DNA of 64,000 bases from Diphasiastrum complanatum. Its lineage: Eukaryota; Streptophyta; Lycopodiopsida; Lycopodiales; Lycopodiaceae. Of the stretch, positions 1 to 12,596 are shown piece after piece. The notes below the pieces were generated by a model. It saw nothing but the letters and a program-made list of their open reading frames with translations, made no database searches and was not told the DNA's origin. The stretch lies in the NCBI GenBank assembly GCA_029204225.1, contig CM055097.1, positions 71,717,952-71,781,951 of the forward strand. The letters run 5' to 3'. Position numbers and translations under genes: made by a program. The first letter of the stretch is position 1. Each line of letters begins with the position of its first letter.

Positions 1-592
1 TATTGAGTGTATCTTGAACATTCTTTGGCTCTTCATGAGAAACAAAGAAGGCATAATTAGTGGAATGAAGATCCACTTGCTTGTCTTTATCAACATATGA
101 GAGCCTCTTGGGCTCGGATTAACATACACATATCATAGACATACACACATACACATACACATGCATGTATGTCTTGTAGATCTTCTTGGTGAAAAAAAAT
201 CCGTGAAGACTCCTTTTCAATTCTCCACCCATCACTTCATAATTGTCCTTAATAGCAATAGTTGGTGATGCATCTAGAGATGCTCCTTTACTCTCCTAAA
301 TCCTATGTTAATCTGCCTCCATTCATGCTATTGCATTTTTACTCATGTTGTCGTACAGTCTGCATATTTACATATAAAAAAAGACAGGTGAAAAATGCAA
401 CTGTTTGCATAAATACAAGTAAATTTCCACAGACGAAAAAGACAACACTGTGTTTTTACACGTGATTTGTGACAGGCGAAAAAGACAACACTGCCCTACA
501 AATGCCGAAGGTGCCCTAATGAAAAAGCGAAGGTACCTTGTAAATCAAATCTTAAGGCATTTGTCAGAGTGTCACATTTTTCGCATCTTCAC
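1..592. other. intergenic, no gene seen
   Basis: No coding region is supported here. The stretch is AT-rich. Around 425-500 a phrase of the form GAAAAAGACAACACTG occurs twice about 43 bp apart, and CCGAAGGT/GCGAAGGT phrases follow at 505-535. These resemble the short motifs in the gypsy leader at 24657-25310. The segment ends where duplicated segment A begins. Confidence 0.5.
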
Positions 593-1226
593 CAACGTTC
601 ATTTCAGTCAAGGCTAATGTCGCAGCATTCTCATGCTCATCCCATGCACTGTGCAAACAGATTTGACAACGACAACACCCATCCACGGTCTCCTACAATA
701 ATAACATCAGAAGCTTATCAGAGATAGACAAAGTAGATGCTTTTGTGCATTGATTCTTTGCATTGTCAGTAATAGATTTATTCCTTTCACAGATTGAATT
801 AGCTTTGTAAAGCATGCAGTTTCGTCTGCTATTGTCTTGTGCTCGCCAGCATTATTGACCTGTATGTTTTACTATACTTAATCTGATTACAACTCTGTTT
901 GTTCTACGTTCATATTTGTGTCAATATTGTTATGCTTTTCTATATTTTGTCTGACTCTCTTATTGCTTAATCTGGTAGTTTGTTCTTCACGAATTATTAT
1001 TAGTCTAGTTGTTCGCGACTAATATTTAGTCTTGTCTTTCGCGATTGACTATAAATCGAGTTCAGTCTAGTTTTGGCAAATAATTCGTGACAAATTATCT
1101 TTCTGATGTTTTGTTGCTTAATGTTTGGCTACATAATCAAATTGAACGTAATTTCTATCACTAGCGTTCTGTTCGTGTCTGATAGGCGTAGTCATGCTTA
1201 GGAAAAGAGTAAGACAGCTCATTCCA
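593..1226. other. non-coding left part of segment A
   Basis: No open frame with recognisable similarity is seen. The sequence is T-rich and carries recurring TAGTCT and TTCGCGA words between 995 and 1100, with TATAAAT at 1051. It probably belongs to a retroelement LTR or leader whose partner is missing. The same sequence recurs at 44800-45432. Confidence 0.4.
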
Positions 1227-1436
1227 CTACGCACGAACACTTTCTTTTTGTGTTTGTTTCCTTTTTGAGCTATTTTCGTTTTCTCCCACACACACCCTCT
1301 TTTTCCAACAAATCACATTTACAGTAGAGAGTATGAAGACTCTATAAGCCTTCTTGATGGATGAATATCCAACCATGATCCCTTTGCATGATGTAGGATC
1401 ATCTTTCTTTCTTGTTTCCAAGGGAATATGTGTCAA
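1227..1436 (-). pseudogene. Ty1/copia integrase C-terminal fragment
   Basis: The minus frame encodes a piece typical of the end of copia integrase and the linker to reverse transcriptase: HIPLETRKKDDPTS, then MVGYSS-KKAYRVF. In intact elements this reads R.K.DP...FVGYS...KAYR. The frame then runs into low-complexity sequence with no known domain. No catalytic D,D,E residues are present, so the fragment cannot encode an active integrase. It lies directly against an LTR fragment on the higher-coordinate side, which means the element was internally deleted. The same fragment exists at 45433-45642. Confidence 0.7.
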
Positions 1437-1692
1437 GAATTAGATATGCAACATCAAGCATTCACCATAAGCAATCACCACAAGAAGACGAAAGAAGAAC
1501 ACGCGCTGTCACTCTATCACACTAACTCATACAAAATGTAAAATGTACAAATAAACCCTGAAGCCCTCATAGAGAGAGAAACCTATGAGTAGACTAATAG
1601 ACTAGCCTACGACTAATGACAGTTGGTCACAACTATCAACATTAATGTACCTCGTAAACAATAACAATGAAGTTTATCATTGATTTCTAACA
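1437..1692 (-). mobile_element. copia LTR fragment (minus)
   Basis: On the minus strand a purine tract (TTGAGGGAGAG) follows the RNase H region and is immediately followed by TGTTAGAAATCAATGA, a typical polypurine tract and LTR start. About 255 bp of LTR remain before the sequence changes abruptly into integrase. The counterpart is at 45644-45899. Confidence 0.65.
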
Positions 1693-2640
1693 CTCTCCCT
1701 CAATGATAAAATTACATTCTTCTATTCCTAATAGAGTACGAAACCTCTCAAATCTACATCTACCTAATGACTTAGTAAAAATATCTGCCATTTGATCTTC
1801 AAATTTACAAAAAGCAAGATCAATGGCTCCATAAAAAATTTTCTCTTGAACAAAATGGTAGTGTATTTCGATGTGCTTGGTTCAAACATATAGAACTGGA
1901 TTTTTGGCAAGGTGAATGCAATTTTGATTATCGCAAGATATAGTAGCCACATCCACATGTGGTTGATCTCAATCCACAAGCAATCTTCGTAACCATACCG
2001 CTTCTTGTGTAGCATTGCTGAATGCTTGATATTCAGCTTCCGTCGATGATAAGGCTACTGTAGGTTGCTTTCTGCTGCTCCATGAAATTGCAGCTGTACC
2101 ATAACTGAATGTATGACCATTGGTAGATCTCCTGTCATCAATATTACTTACCCAATCGGCATCTGTATAACCTACCAACATTGGCGCTTCAGACTGATCA
2201 TACTTCAAACCAAAATTCAATGTCCCTCGAATGTATCTGTGAATACGTTTAGTAGACTTCCAGTGTGCTTGACTAGGATCTTGCATAAATTGACTAATAA
2301 CACCAACAACATAAGAAATATCAGATTGTGTGTGTGTCAAATAAATCAAACTACTCACCAACTATCTATACAAATAAGCATCCACTTTCTCAGATTCATC
2401 ATATGCAGTAAGCTTTATGTTGACATCCATAGGTGTACTCAAAGGCTTACAATCATGCATATTGAGCTTATAAAGCAAATCTTGTGCATATTTGCTTTGT
2501 GTAAGAAAGACCATGTCTTCCTTTTGCCATACTTCAATGCCAAGACAATAGTGCATCAATCCTAGATCACTCATGTTAAAAGCATTGGAAAGATCTAACT
2601 TTATTTCATCAATTAAGCTCTCATTACTTCATGAGAAATT
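1693..2640 (-). pseudogene. Ty1/copia reverse transcriptase C-terminus and RNase H, degenerate
   Basis: Reading on the minus strand, the segment begins with MSDLGLMHYCLGIEV (2574 downward), the conserved end of the copia RT palm. It continues with SKYAQDLL and STPMD, then the connection SLIYLTHTQSDISY and the RNase H region with ISWSSRKQPTVALSSTEAEY around 2020-2080. ALSSTEAEY is the copia RNase H signature carrying a catalytic acidic residue. A break separates the two frames near 2362, and another lies near 1969. The RT fingers and the YVDD active site are absent because the upstream part has been replaced by gypsy sequence. This copy is a decayed relic; the copy at 45894-46848 keeps the RNase H end (DNQC, TKHI, MADSFTKSL) more clearly. 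Confidence 0.85.
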
Positions 2641-3055
2641 TAACTCTAGCATGTAGATTTGGTTTATTGTGACTAGATAAATTTCAACAAATTTCTGCAA
2701 GTACTCCTTGAAAGCAAATTGCATGACTCATTGAAAACTACTCGGTGCATTACAAAGTCCAAATGGCATAACTTTTGCATAGGTCCACCATTTTGTTTCA
2801 AAAGCCATTTTATGTTGATCAGCATGTGCAATTTTGACTTGGTTGTCTCCACTAAATCCATCCAAAAAGCTGTAAGCTTCCGTTCCAGCAAGGCGGTTCA
2901 AAATGCTTTCCATGAAAGGTAATGGAAAATGATCCTTTCATGTAACTTTGTTCAATGCCTTTCGGTCCACACAAATTGCATCTTGTCATTTTTCTTTGGT
3001 AAGACGACAATTGCTGAAATCCATGTTAGATCTCATAAATGAAATCAGCTTCCAA
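2641..3055 (-). pseudogene. Ty3/gypsy reverse transcriptase fragment fused to copia RT
   Basis: The minus strand encodes a degenerate gypsy RT: KALNKVT, DHFPLPF, ILNRLAGTEAYSFLDGFSG, NQVKIA, MPFGLCNAPSSFQ, then FKEYLQKFVEIYL. These are the conserved RT blocks up to the residues just before the YxDD catalytic motif. There the gypsy sequence stops and unrelated sequence leading into copia RT begins (about 2641-2670). Stop codons and a shift occur within the fragment. It is near-identical at 46848-47262, so the fusion predates the duplication of segment A. Confidence 0.8.
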
Positions 3056-3520
3056 TAATCTCTGCAACCTTCTTGATCTGTAATGTTCGGATAGTACATC
3101 GATAAAATCTCATCACTTTGAAACTGCATCAGGTACCAATGAGGTAGTATGTTCGACTACTGAGGTTGAGTAAAAACTCACTTATCTGGCTAATTCTAAC
3201 AACCTGAGAAAACTAATCTTCGTTTGTTTGACAATGTAGGTAAATCTGACAAAGACAAGACTAGGGTAGAACTAGCAAATGTTCTTGTGGCGAACAATGA
3301 GATTTTTGGAGTTTGACGAGGGTAAAAAATGAACTTTTTGAGCAATTATAGTGATGAAACTAACCTTTGTCTAACTTAGAAAAATGAAGGATTACTAAAT
3401 TTGAAAACCTCAAAAAAGTTGACGAAGGCTTAGGCAAAGGTTGAAGATTGATACTATTACTTTTGTAAAAAATGATAGTTCTTTGACAAAAATAGCTCGA
3501 TATAATAAATAACCTTGACT
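3056..3520. other. non-coding, gypsy-leader-like
   Basis: No coding region is seen. Phrases such as GTTTGACGAGG, AACCTTTGTC and GGCAAAGGTTGAAG recur. They match the motif family in the leader of the gypsy element in the inverted-repeat arms, so this is probably leader or LTR sequence of a related element. Confidence 0.45.
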
Positions 3521-6364
3521 TTTCATTCCATCCATTTTTGGTTATTCTCTATTTTGCACTAATAATGACAGTTATTGCTCTCCAGTAGGAACAATGCCCG
3601 TTTGTACTACAAATATCAATCATTTTGTTGTTGGTATGACGTGACATATACCAATTTTGGCGCCGTTGCTAGGGAGCAATGCCAAATAGGATAATCTGTC
3701 ATTATTCTAATTTTTGTTTCTATTTTTCAGATTCATAGGTTACTGTTCTGGTTCTTCAAGTATTTCAGAAGGGAAAGAGTTAAATCTGAGTTTTGACCAT
3801 CCTGATTCGTCATTCCACTTTTGATTTTCTATTTTCGATTTTTTTTTTTTGTAGATTTTTTAACCTTATCTATAGTTTGTGCAATGTGTAATGTTTTGTT
3901 TTAGGTTACATGCTTAAGATGCTTCGTCATTTAAATCAGATTTTGGTTTTCCGTAAGCAAACCTATATCTATGCTTTTCCAGAATCGGGTTTTTGTTTTT
4001 CTTTCTCTGTTTTGTTTTGTTTCAGTTTTTCATAGTATCTTCAAGTTGAATAAAAGCCTGTGATAAAGCTATGTGTTGTTCAAGCGGATGTGGTGTTGTG
4101 TCAAAGAGACAGGCAAATGTTGTTTTTTCTATGTTTTGCTCATAGCTAACGACTTGTCGGTCTTGCTGTCCAAAATCACATAATTTTTATAATGTAGAGC
4201 CAAGTTTTTAAGGCAAATTTTCCATTCTACATCTACTCATAACTGTGTCAAATGGTGCTGACTTTTGGAAGTAATAGATGCTGAAGTTTTATTTGTTGAA
4301 GACTGTACAATCAATGCTTTGGCTTGTCAAAGGCTACAGACTGTGGCAAGTCAGATTCTCTTCAAAGCTTCAACACTGTTTCATATTCTCTGGTGTTTGG
4401 GAGGCTCTGCACACTTGAGGGGGTGGGGGGGGGGGAGGGGGGAGATATGTGGTACCCTGGTTTCGACAATTTGTTAATGATTTCGGCTTTTTGTTGCTAA
4501 ATCTTAAGCCTTTGCCTTTGCCGTTATGTATAGCCTATTCATTAGTTGCACTTAGTGTGGTATGAGTCAAATCTGTTCTATGGAACTAAAACCATTTTAC
4601 TACTTATGAATATGGCTATGGCTAGCCTTTGCTTTTTAAAGTGATATCTAAACAACATAGTCTATACAAAGACCATTCGTAATTTAATACTGAGGTAATA
4701 CTCATGTAAGGCAAAGTTTATTCGAAGAATCATTGGTTAAAGAAGGCATGAAACCAATTGGCATTCTTGCATTATTCGGCTTTGTGAGAGAGTCAAGTTT
4801 CAATGGTAGTTTTAGCGGCTGACTATAACCCGCCATCTTCACATTTCCTAAGGGCAAACTGCTATTTTCAAAGGCAAGGCACTACAGATTTGAAGGGCCA
4901 TTGTCACACATTTCACACTATTCAGAATTTTCGGAGCCTTGTTCATTCTTTAGTGCCTACCTCGGAGCACCTCCATGTAGCCAGAGCCTCCCACCTTCGC
5001 ATTTCTTAAGGACAGCTGTCACACTTCACCTCTCTCTCTCTTCGGATTTCTGTAGGGCAGTATGCCTTTGTGGCTGTAGCCCACCTTCCCACTTCTTTTT
5101 TCTAAGAGCAGTGAAGAGATGTTCCTCATGCAGGTCAGCAATCCCTAGCAGCCATTGCATCTCCAAGAGACAGTTCCAGCGCACTGATTTCTGATGAAGG
5201 ACCCCTTCCACATAGCCAACGCTCATTGTTCTTGGTAAATCATCTTCTATAAACAGTTATGAGGACCTTCAGGAAATTTCAGAGGGCAAGCAAATAGATC
5301 TTCAACCAGCTGTTCCGAGTCAAACCCACTATCGATTTCTACATGACAATATGGTGCCCTCTTGCACACTTCTATGGCTATATACAAACATTTGGCACCA
5401 TCTCTGAAGGCACTTTGAAAATCATTCCAGAGGAAGCAAATCTGTTTCTAACTGTAGATGCCTCTGTGGCAACATTCTATTGGTTTGCAAATGCCCTGTT
5501 CTACAAGGCAGCATGCTATTGGCTTGTGAAAGCCCTATTCCAAATGTCAAATCATGATTTGCTCTCATTCTTGAAGCAGTTGTAGAGCCCTCTTCTCTCT
5601 AGCACGAGTTCTGTGGCTATAACATGCCAGTCTTATGGCATTGTAATTCATTCAGGCACAATGTAGAACAGAGGCATGTGTTGCTCTATTGGTGCTATAA
5701 TGTAGGTTTTTCATACTTGTTATTCATCTGCAAGTTCTAGAACAGAATGTGTTCCTTGTTTCTTGTATAGAGGTGTAGCAATCCCTCTTCTTTGTAGTGC
5801 TTGGATTGTGTATATCTTTGTAATCTGCAAATGATGAATACAAATACTGTGAATCTAAAGTGTTTCTGGATCACTGAACATGTTTCTATTGTTAATACCT
5901 TCTATGCTTTTCATGGTGATTCAATTTGGTAATAGGAAGTTTATGGCACTGTATGCTAATGCCTATTACACAGTGTTTGGACTGGAATTGTCTAGCAAAG
6001 TGTTTCTAGCGTACAATCTTATGATTTGTGTAGGTTATAGGATTAGATTGATAAGCTATTGTCAAGATAAAGGAACAAATTTGACAGTGTAGCTTCTTCT
6101 TGGCCGAAGTATTTGCGTCCTTGAGTTCACTCCCATTTGAATCTGAAAACCATAAAAAAGTATTCATTATCTTTCTCCTGGGTGTTTTGTCTTCTTTGCA
6201 AGGTTATACTGGCAGCCCCTTATGGAAACATCTGCTTATGACCAGATTGCAAACATTTTATATTTCATTCCATCCATTTTTGGTTATTCTCTATTTTGCA
6301 CTAATAATGACAATATTAGCCCTTTTATTGCTCTCCAGTAGGAACGATACCTGTTTGTATTACA
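3521..6364 (+). mobile_element. non-autonomous LTR element (LARD/TRIM-like), copy 1, 3' truncated
   Basis: A terminal direct repeat of about 126-137 bp begins TTTCATTCCATCCATTTTTG at 3521 and ends ..GTGACA at 3646. Eleven bases later comes the primer binding site TGGCGCCGTTGCTAGGGAGC at 3658, a type seen in plant gypsy elements. The same terminal repeat recurs from about 6268, but here it is cut at 6364. The ~2.6 kb interior has no gag, protease, RT or integrase similarity. It holds only short open frames, which differ between the two copies around the G-run at 4417-4441. The complete copy is at 47724-50611. The lack of coding capacity suggests mobilisation by an autonomous relative. Confidence 0.65.
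4412..4443 (+). repeat. G-rich tract
   Basis: An almost pure run of G, interrupted by single T or A bases, lies inside the non-coding LTR element. Four or more G-runs of at least four bases could form a G-quadruplex. The corresponding tract at 48634-48649 has a different length, so it is unstable. Confidence 0.7.
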
Positions 6365-6365
6365 A

Positions 6366-6760
6366 AGATCCACATGAAGATCCACCTTCTTGATCAGTAC
6401 CATAGTTCCATTGCTTAGCACTTCCGTAAGGTTCTGGTTCCATCAAATCAGGAGGAGGAGCGGAGGGCTTTGGTGGGGCAGGTAAGGCTAAATGTTCCGG
6501 GTATCCAAGAGCAGATTGTCGAGGTCTAGCTGCTGGATTTCCTCCATATTGTGGTTCTCGATATCCCATTTGTGCATACCGTTGCTGAATTATCCGAGAG
6601 TTGAAGTTGCAAAAAGCAGTCTCATGATCAGGTGAATTACACAGATGACAAACACTGATTTCCATTCATTTTTTCAATCGAGGACACTCGTTTACTGTGT
6701 GATTTCCTGTACAATATTGAATCCATTATATTTGGGTAGATCCAAACGGGGGGCCCTTCT
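6366..6760 (-). pseudogene. Ty3/gypsy Gag zinc-knuckle fragment (left arm)
   Basis: The minus frame encodes the zinc knuckle CHLCNSPDHETAFC (CX2CX4HX4C), followed by a proline-rich spacer (PARPRQSALGYPEHLALP, PAPPKPSAPPPDL). Upstream on the same strand a short start-like segment encodes GAAPGGAP. No capsid domain is visible between the start and the zinc knuckle, so Gag appears internally deleted. The gene is cut at 6365 by the inverted-repeat boundary; the right-arm equivalent continues through two more knuckles. It is non-functional as it stands. Confidence 0.75.
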
Positions 6761-8025
6761 AACAATGATTAGATTGACTTCCTGTGGAGCACCTCCAGGG
6801 GCAGCTCCAAGGGCAGTCATCTTTACAAATTCAAATTCAGCAGACAATGAGATTGGATCTAGAAAAAACTATCTCAGATCAGATCTGCTAGATCTTTTCC
6901 ACTTCCAAAAAATCTGATTCCATATCTTGAAAAAGATTTCGAAATTCGATCAATCGATACTTCTCAAAAATGATAAATCTCTCAGAATCCAAATCAGATT
7001 ATATCAGATTTGATCCAAAATTTGATAGAGACTTGATCTGGAAAAATAGAAACTAAAAATAGGACTGGCGAAGGTTCACTAGGCGAAGATTGGCTCGACA
7101 AAGGTTCAAAAATGCTATTTTGAGAGAAAAAAACTTCTTGAACAACTTTTATGACAATTTCTTGCAAAATAACCTTTGGCGACCTCTCAGATGAAAGATC
7201 TGACACAAATAAAACTACGAAAAGTTGGACAAAGGTTTCTGACACAAGGAAATATAGTTTCTGTAGTTTGACGAGGATAAAATTCAAGATTTTTTGTGAT
7301 CTGATCAAGAAGAATCTTTGTCGAACTCAAAAATTGTATTTTACTATAAATAGAATGTTCTTTAGACTCAACAAAGGTTCTGGTGAAGGATCAAGAGTAA
7401 TACTGGTATTTTTGCAAAAAAGTGACTTTTTTGGCAAAAATATGACAATATGACAACTGATCCTCTGAAAACCATTTTATTTTTGGTATTATTCTCCGCC
7501 AACCTGGCAATAGATAGATCTGAATTACACCTATGCACAATGAAACGGGCAAAGGTTCTTTTTTTGTATTTTTAGAGTTTTGGTGAGTTTTTGGTATTTT
7601 TTTGACGGTTTTTCTAATGTTTCTGAAAATCTACTGAGAATTAATCTTCGCCCTTCAAATTGAAGGTTTTGTGAACAAAACCAAAGGTGTCTGCAACTCG
7701 GCGAAGGTTTCCTAAAAGAGGGCAAAAGCTATCAGCTTTGATGACACTTTTTGTTTCTTTTTGACCAATTCGGACAGATTTGACCGATTTTTGTTGTTTT
7801 CTCTGATATCTCAAATCCCAATGATCTTAAGATTGGTGATCTAAATAACTTTTTCTGTTTTATAATCAGATTAGATTTCAAAGAAGCGAATCCACTCAAA
7901 TCAAGCAAAATCATTCCCAACTAACCCTAAAATGCAGATAGATCTAACACTATTCATGCCACGACAAGATGCCTAATGCAAGATATCCATCCAACAATCA
8001 TGCTGCAAACTGAAAAATTGGCGTA
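6761..8025 (-). other. gypsy 5' leader with repeated motifs (left arm)
   Basis: No coding region is supported across this 1.26 kb stretch between the PBS and gag. It holds about a dozen copies, in both orientations, of a short word related to AACCTTCGCCGAG or its TG/CA derivatives, for example near 7065, 7085, 7100, 7225, 7365, 7550, 7650 and 7705. The same motifs occur at matching positions in the right arm (24338-25544). Confidence 0.6.
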
Positions 8026-8045
8026 GCTCCCCAGCATCGGCACCA
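8026..8045 (-). other. gypsy primer binding site
   Basis: The minus strand reads TGGTGCCGATGCTGGGGAGC four bases after the LTR end ..TTTACTACA. This is where minus-strand DNA synthesis would be primed by a host tRNA. The right-arm copy is at 24320-24339. Confidence 0.75.
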
Positions 8046-8049
8046 AAAT

Positions 8050-8869
<820 letters not shown>

Positions 8870-9517
8870 ATCAGGTAGTGCCAAAAATTTCTAATCGCAT
8901 AGATCATCGCCAGTGCTTCCCGCTCTATGGTTGAATAACTTATTTTTGTATCACTGAGCTGTCGGTTTGCAAATCGGATTGGAAATTTTTTTTGTGTTCT
9001 CTTGGCTGGGTTAAGACTGCTCCAACTGCATACTTCGATGCGTCCATATGCACATGAAACTCAATGGACCAATTGGGTGGACGTAAGATTGGTGCTTATA
9101 CAAATGCATTTTTAAGCTTTTGGAAAGCCTTTAGGGCTTTCTAGTTCCAATGTGGATTCGATGTGAGTCTGTAAATTGGTCGGGATAACTCTGCAAAATC
9201 AAGAATGAAGATCCTATAATAGTAAGCATGACCCATGAAAATGTAGACTTCGCGGATCGTCCCTGGTGGTGGTAGATCAACAATTATCCTTATCTTCGAT
9301 AGGTCTGTGGCAATCCCGTGTCTAGATACAATATGGCCAAAAATCAACCCATGTGTAATCCAAAATTGACATTTTTCTGGATTCAAGGAGATCTAAAAAT
9401 TGCGACATTTTTGGAGCACCTTCTCCAAATTGGATAAGTGTTCTGAGTCTAGTCCATGCACGCACAGATCGTCCAAGAAAATTTTCAAAAATTTTTGCAA
9501 ATACTCTTTGAATGCTG
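8870..9517 (-). pseudogene. Ty3/gypsy RT C-terminus and RNase H (left arm)
   Basis: On the minus strand the frame passes through FKEYLQKFLKIFLDD, NPEKCQFWITHGLIFGHIVS, RHGIATDLSKI and LPPPGTIREVYIFMGHAYYYR. These are the gypsy RT thumb and connection. The RNase H follows with the HMDASKYAVGAVL-type block. The catalytic motif reads FLDD, where the family usually has Y[IVL]DD. Stops and shifts break the frame. The sequence ends exactly at the LTR start, so the integrase that should follow RNase H is missing. At 9518-9527 it is joined to copia gag/protease. Confidence 0.8.
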
Positions 9518-10539
9518 CCTGCATGACAGTGTCTGCTTCCATCGCCTAGAATCACTGCTCTATCGTTTTTGAGTTCGCGAAAGTTGATCAAGATCTTCTT
9601 GTTGCAGGCTATGTCTGATGTTGCTCTTGAATCTATGACTACATCGTAGTCGTGTTTGGAGTAGCTTGTTGAAGCTTCATCGAGTATCATGAAAGCTTCG
9701 TCACCTCTTTCTACATTCTTAGATGACTCTGCAACGTTTGCCTTTTCGGCTTTATTTTTTCTTTTTGGATTGAATCTGCAATCGTATGCAAAGTGTCCTT
9801 TCTTCTTGTAGTGCATGCAAGGTATGCTGGATTGAACCAACATTTGTTGTCCATATGTCCTGGTTTGTGGCAATGATCGCAAGAACAAGATTGCTGATTC
9901 GGGACTTCGTCTTCTCGAATCTTGGCTTATTTTTGTTATTTTTCTTTCCTTTCGTGAAAAGAGCCTTCTCTTGATCATTGCTTCCCTCTCCTTCGTCTCT
10001 CATCAGCGACAAGACTGACTACTTTGTCGAATGTCATATCTGGTAGACTTAGTATGAGCATTCTCAGCGGTTGATAGGACGTTGATAGAGATTTCATGAA
10101 GTACATCAGCTGCTGTGGTGCTAGGACCTGGTGCTCCTGTCCTGATACAGTGAGTTGAGCAAAGATTGTTTTGATCTTCTCAACATGCTGATCCAACTGG
10201 TTGCCATCCCATCATGTGGATTGCAGCTGATTGTGAAGGTGCATGACTGAAGCTACAGTTATGTTTTAATCTTTCCCACGTTGCATGGCTACTTTCGTAG
10301 TCTTCAATCTACATGAGTAGATCTTCATTTATGGACGAAACGATGATTGTCATTGTGCGCTCATCTTTTCTGATCCATTCAGCTCTCCTCGGGTCTCCCT
10401 CTAGAGGCTGCACCTCTGAGAGTTCTATCACCGACCAAATACCTTCGTCCTTCATAAGTGTTTTGATTTTGAGTTTTTAGATTCTGTAATTAGCGCCATC
10501 AAGACTGATTGTCACTCTTGTCTGGATTGTTGTGGCCAT
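9518..10539 (-). pseudogene. Ty1/copia Gag and protease fragment (left arm)
   Basis: The minus frame starts at an ATG at 10539 shortly after the PBS. It encodes a copia Gag (LDQHVEKIKTIFAQL, YQPLRMLILSLPD), a zinc-knuckle region (CMHYKKKGHFAYDC) and a protease block, VIDSRATSDIAC. The family motif is D[ST]GA[ST]xH; here the glycine is arginine and the histidine is aspartate, so the protease would be inactive. Frame breaks occur near 9978 and 10196. At about 9520 copia sequence stops and gypsy RT begins, with no integrase or copia RT in between. Confidence 0.8.
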
Positions 10540-10592
10540 ATTGTGTTGTCTGGAAGAATCACTGTCTGGATATTAGTAGTGATAACCTGCTA

Positions 10593-10604
10593 GCTCTGAT
10601 GCCA
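10593..10604 (-). other. copia primer binding site
   Basis: The minus strand reads TGGCATCAGAGC directly after the LTR end ..TGACA. It is one base away from the usual initiator-Met tRNA complement TGGTATCAGAGC. The right-arm copy is at 21889-21900. Confidence 0.85.
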
Positions 10605-11475
<871 letters not shown>

Positions 11476-11490
11476 CTACTAAAAAGTTAT

Positions 11491-11903
11491 CTATTGAAGA
11501 TTAAGCATTGATCTTGATATTACTCCAAGATTAGATTTATGCTTGGTGAAGGCACTTTTGCTCAAAGGCTTGGTGAGTAGATCATCAATACAAGAGGATG
11601 TGTTGACATGCTCCAAATAGATTTCTCCTCCAATAAGCTTTTCCCTCACAAAGCGGTGTGCCACTTCTATGTGCTTGCTCCTTGCATGAAATATGGGATT
11701 ATTGGCAAGAGCTTGGGCGGAGATATTGTCACATTTGATCATTGGTAGATCATCCTCCTTGATGCACTCTAGCTCCAATAACAATCTCTTGATCCAAAGC
11801 ACCTCTTTGGTAGTTGTGGTGAGTGCTTTGTACTCGAACTCACATGAGGAAAGAAATATAGTATCTTGCTTTTTGGAAAGCCAAGATATTAGATTGCCTC
11901 CAT
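11491..11903 (-). pseudogene. Ty1/copia RNase H C-terminus (left arm)
   Basis: The minus frame encodes LWIKRLLLELECI, CDNISAQALANNPIFHARSK, HIEVAHRFVREKL and DLLTKPLSKSAF, the standard end of copia Pol. Upstream it reads LISWLSKKQDTIFLSSCEFEY, where the family motif SSTEAEY has become SSCEFEY. It begins abruptly at about 11903, fused to the leader of another copia element whose PBS is at 11965-11976. The right-arm equivalent (20439-21053) extends further upstream. Confidence 0.85.
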
Positions 11904-11964
11904 TGGTAACTCCTCCAAATCCTTGCTAAAGCTGGCTGATTCTTTCATAACCTGAAACACAAGA

Positions 11965-11976
11965 GTTCTGATACCA
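11965..11976 (-). other. copia primer binding site (D1)
   Basis: The minus strand reads TGGTATCAGAAC immediately after the LTR end ..CCTTCACA. This is one mismatch from the canonical plant copia site. The sequence beyond it joins copia RNase H after about 60 bp, so the internal region is almost entirely deleted. Confidence 0.8.
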
Positions 11977-12590
11977 TGTGAAGGATTTCAGATCATTCAA
12001 GATGCAATCCATGTCCGAAATCTTTGGTTACAACAAGGAGCAAACCAACAATCCTGTCAATGTAGAAAAATTAGCATTTACATACAAAATGAGATGCAAA
12101 CTCTAAGAGATACTGATCAAATATGAACCAAAACATAAAATATGGTTGCTGTCCATACAAATACAGTACCCTACTGTATTTCACATGTGTGGAACCAAAA
12201 ATAACAAAATATGAGCATTCTACACACAAGATTGCAATATAACACCAAGATAGTGCACCAATGAGTAGTAGAACCCAAAGAAACCCATGTATAATGATGA
12301 AATGCGAGAGAAAAGAGAAAAGTTGTGTCTCTCCACGATTTACATCCTTTTATAGAGTGTCTAAACCCTATTTGGCCACTTGGCTTTTCCTCCAAAATGT
12401 AAACCCTACTATTTTTGGGTCCAGATTCAATGTACCCAAAGTTCAAATTTGAATCTCTCTCAAACTCGACTACCAACTTTCCCACACTTTCAGAAAGTGT
12501 TTACTGAATGTATTTTAAACTAATATATCTTCAAAAAGTTTATCTGTAAGTCCAACTTAAAGTGGTCAACTTATATATTGGTGCAAAGGT
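11977..12590 (-). mobile_element. copia LTR, 5'-truncated (D1)
   Basis: On the minus strand it ends in GATCTGAAATCCTTCACA at 11977. It is homologous along most of its length to the complete 636 bp LTR at 56549-57184 (shared phrases GTGTGGGAAAGTT, GGGTACATTGAATCT, AAGCCAAGTGGCCAAATAGG). The first ~100 bases expected of the LTR are missing, and it is joined to an RT fragment at about 12590-12597. The open frame at 12171-12485 lies inside the LTR and is not a gene. Confidence 0.8.
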
Positions 12591-12596
12591 CTCTTA

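Larger units (their letters stand above)
593..6364 (+). repeat. segment A, copy 1 of a 5.8 kb direct duplication
   Basis: This block aligns base for base, with scattered substitutions and small indels, to 44800-50577 at an offset of about 44207. The left edge is sharp: the two copies share everything from CAACGTTCATTTCAG onward and nothing before it. The right edge of this copy stops at 6364, inside the 3' terminal repeat of the non-coding LTR element, where the inverted-repeat arm begins. The other copy continues through that terminal repeat, so copy 1 has been cut by a later rearrangement. It carries minus-strand copia and gypsy fragments at 1227-3055 and a plus-strand non-coding LTR element at 3521-6364. 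Confidence 0.85.

Noticed and set aside
2113-2565. 150-codon plus-strand frame, also at 46320-46772
   Set aside because: Antisense shadow of the copia RT/RNase H on the minus strand.
12171-12485. 104-codon minus frame, also at 18121-18435
   Set aside because: Lies entirely inside copia LTR sequence that matches the defined LTR at 56549-57184; conserved between D1 and D2 only because the block is duplicated.
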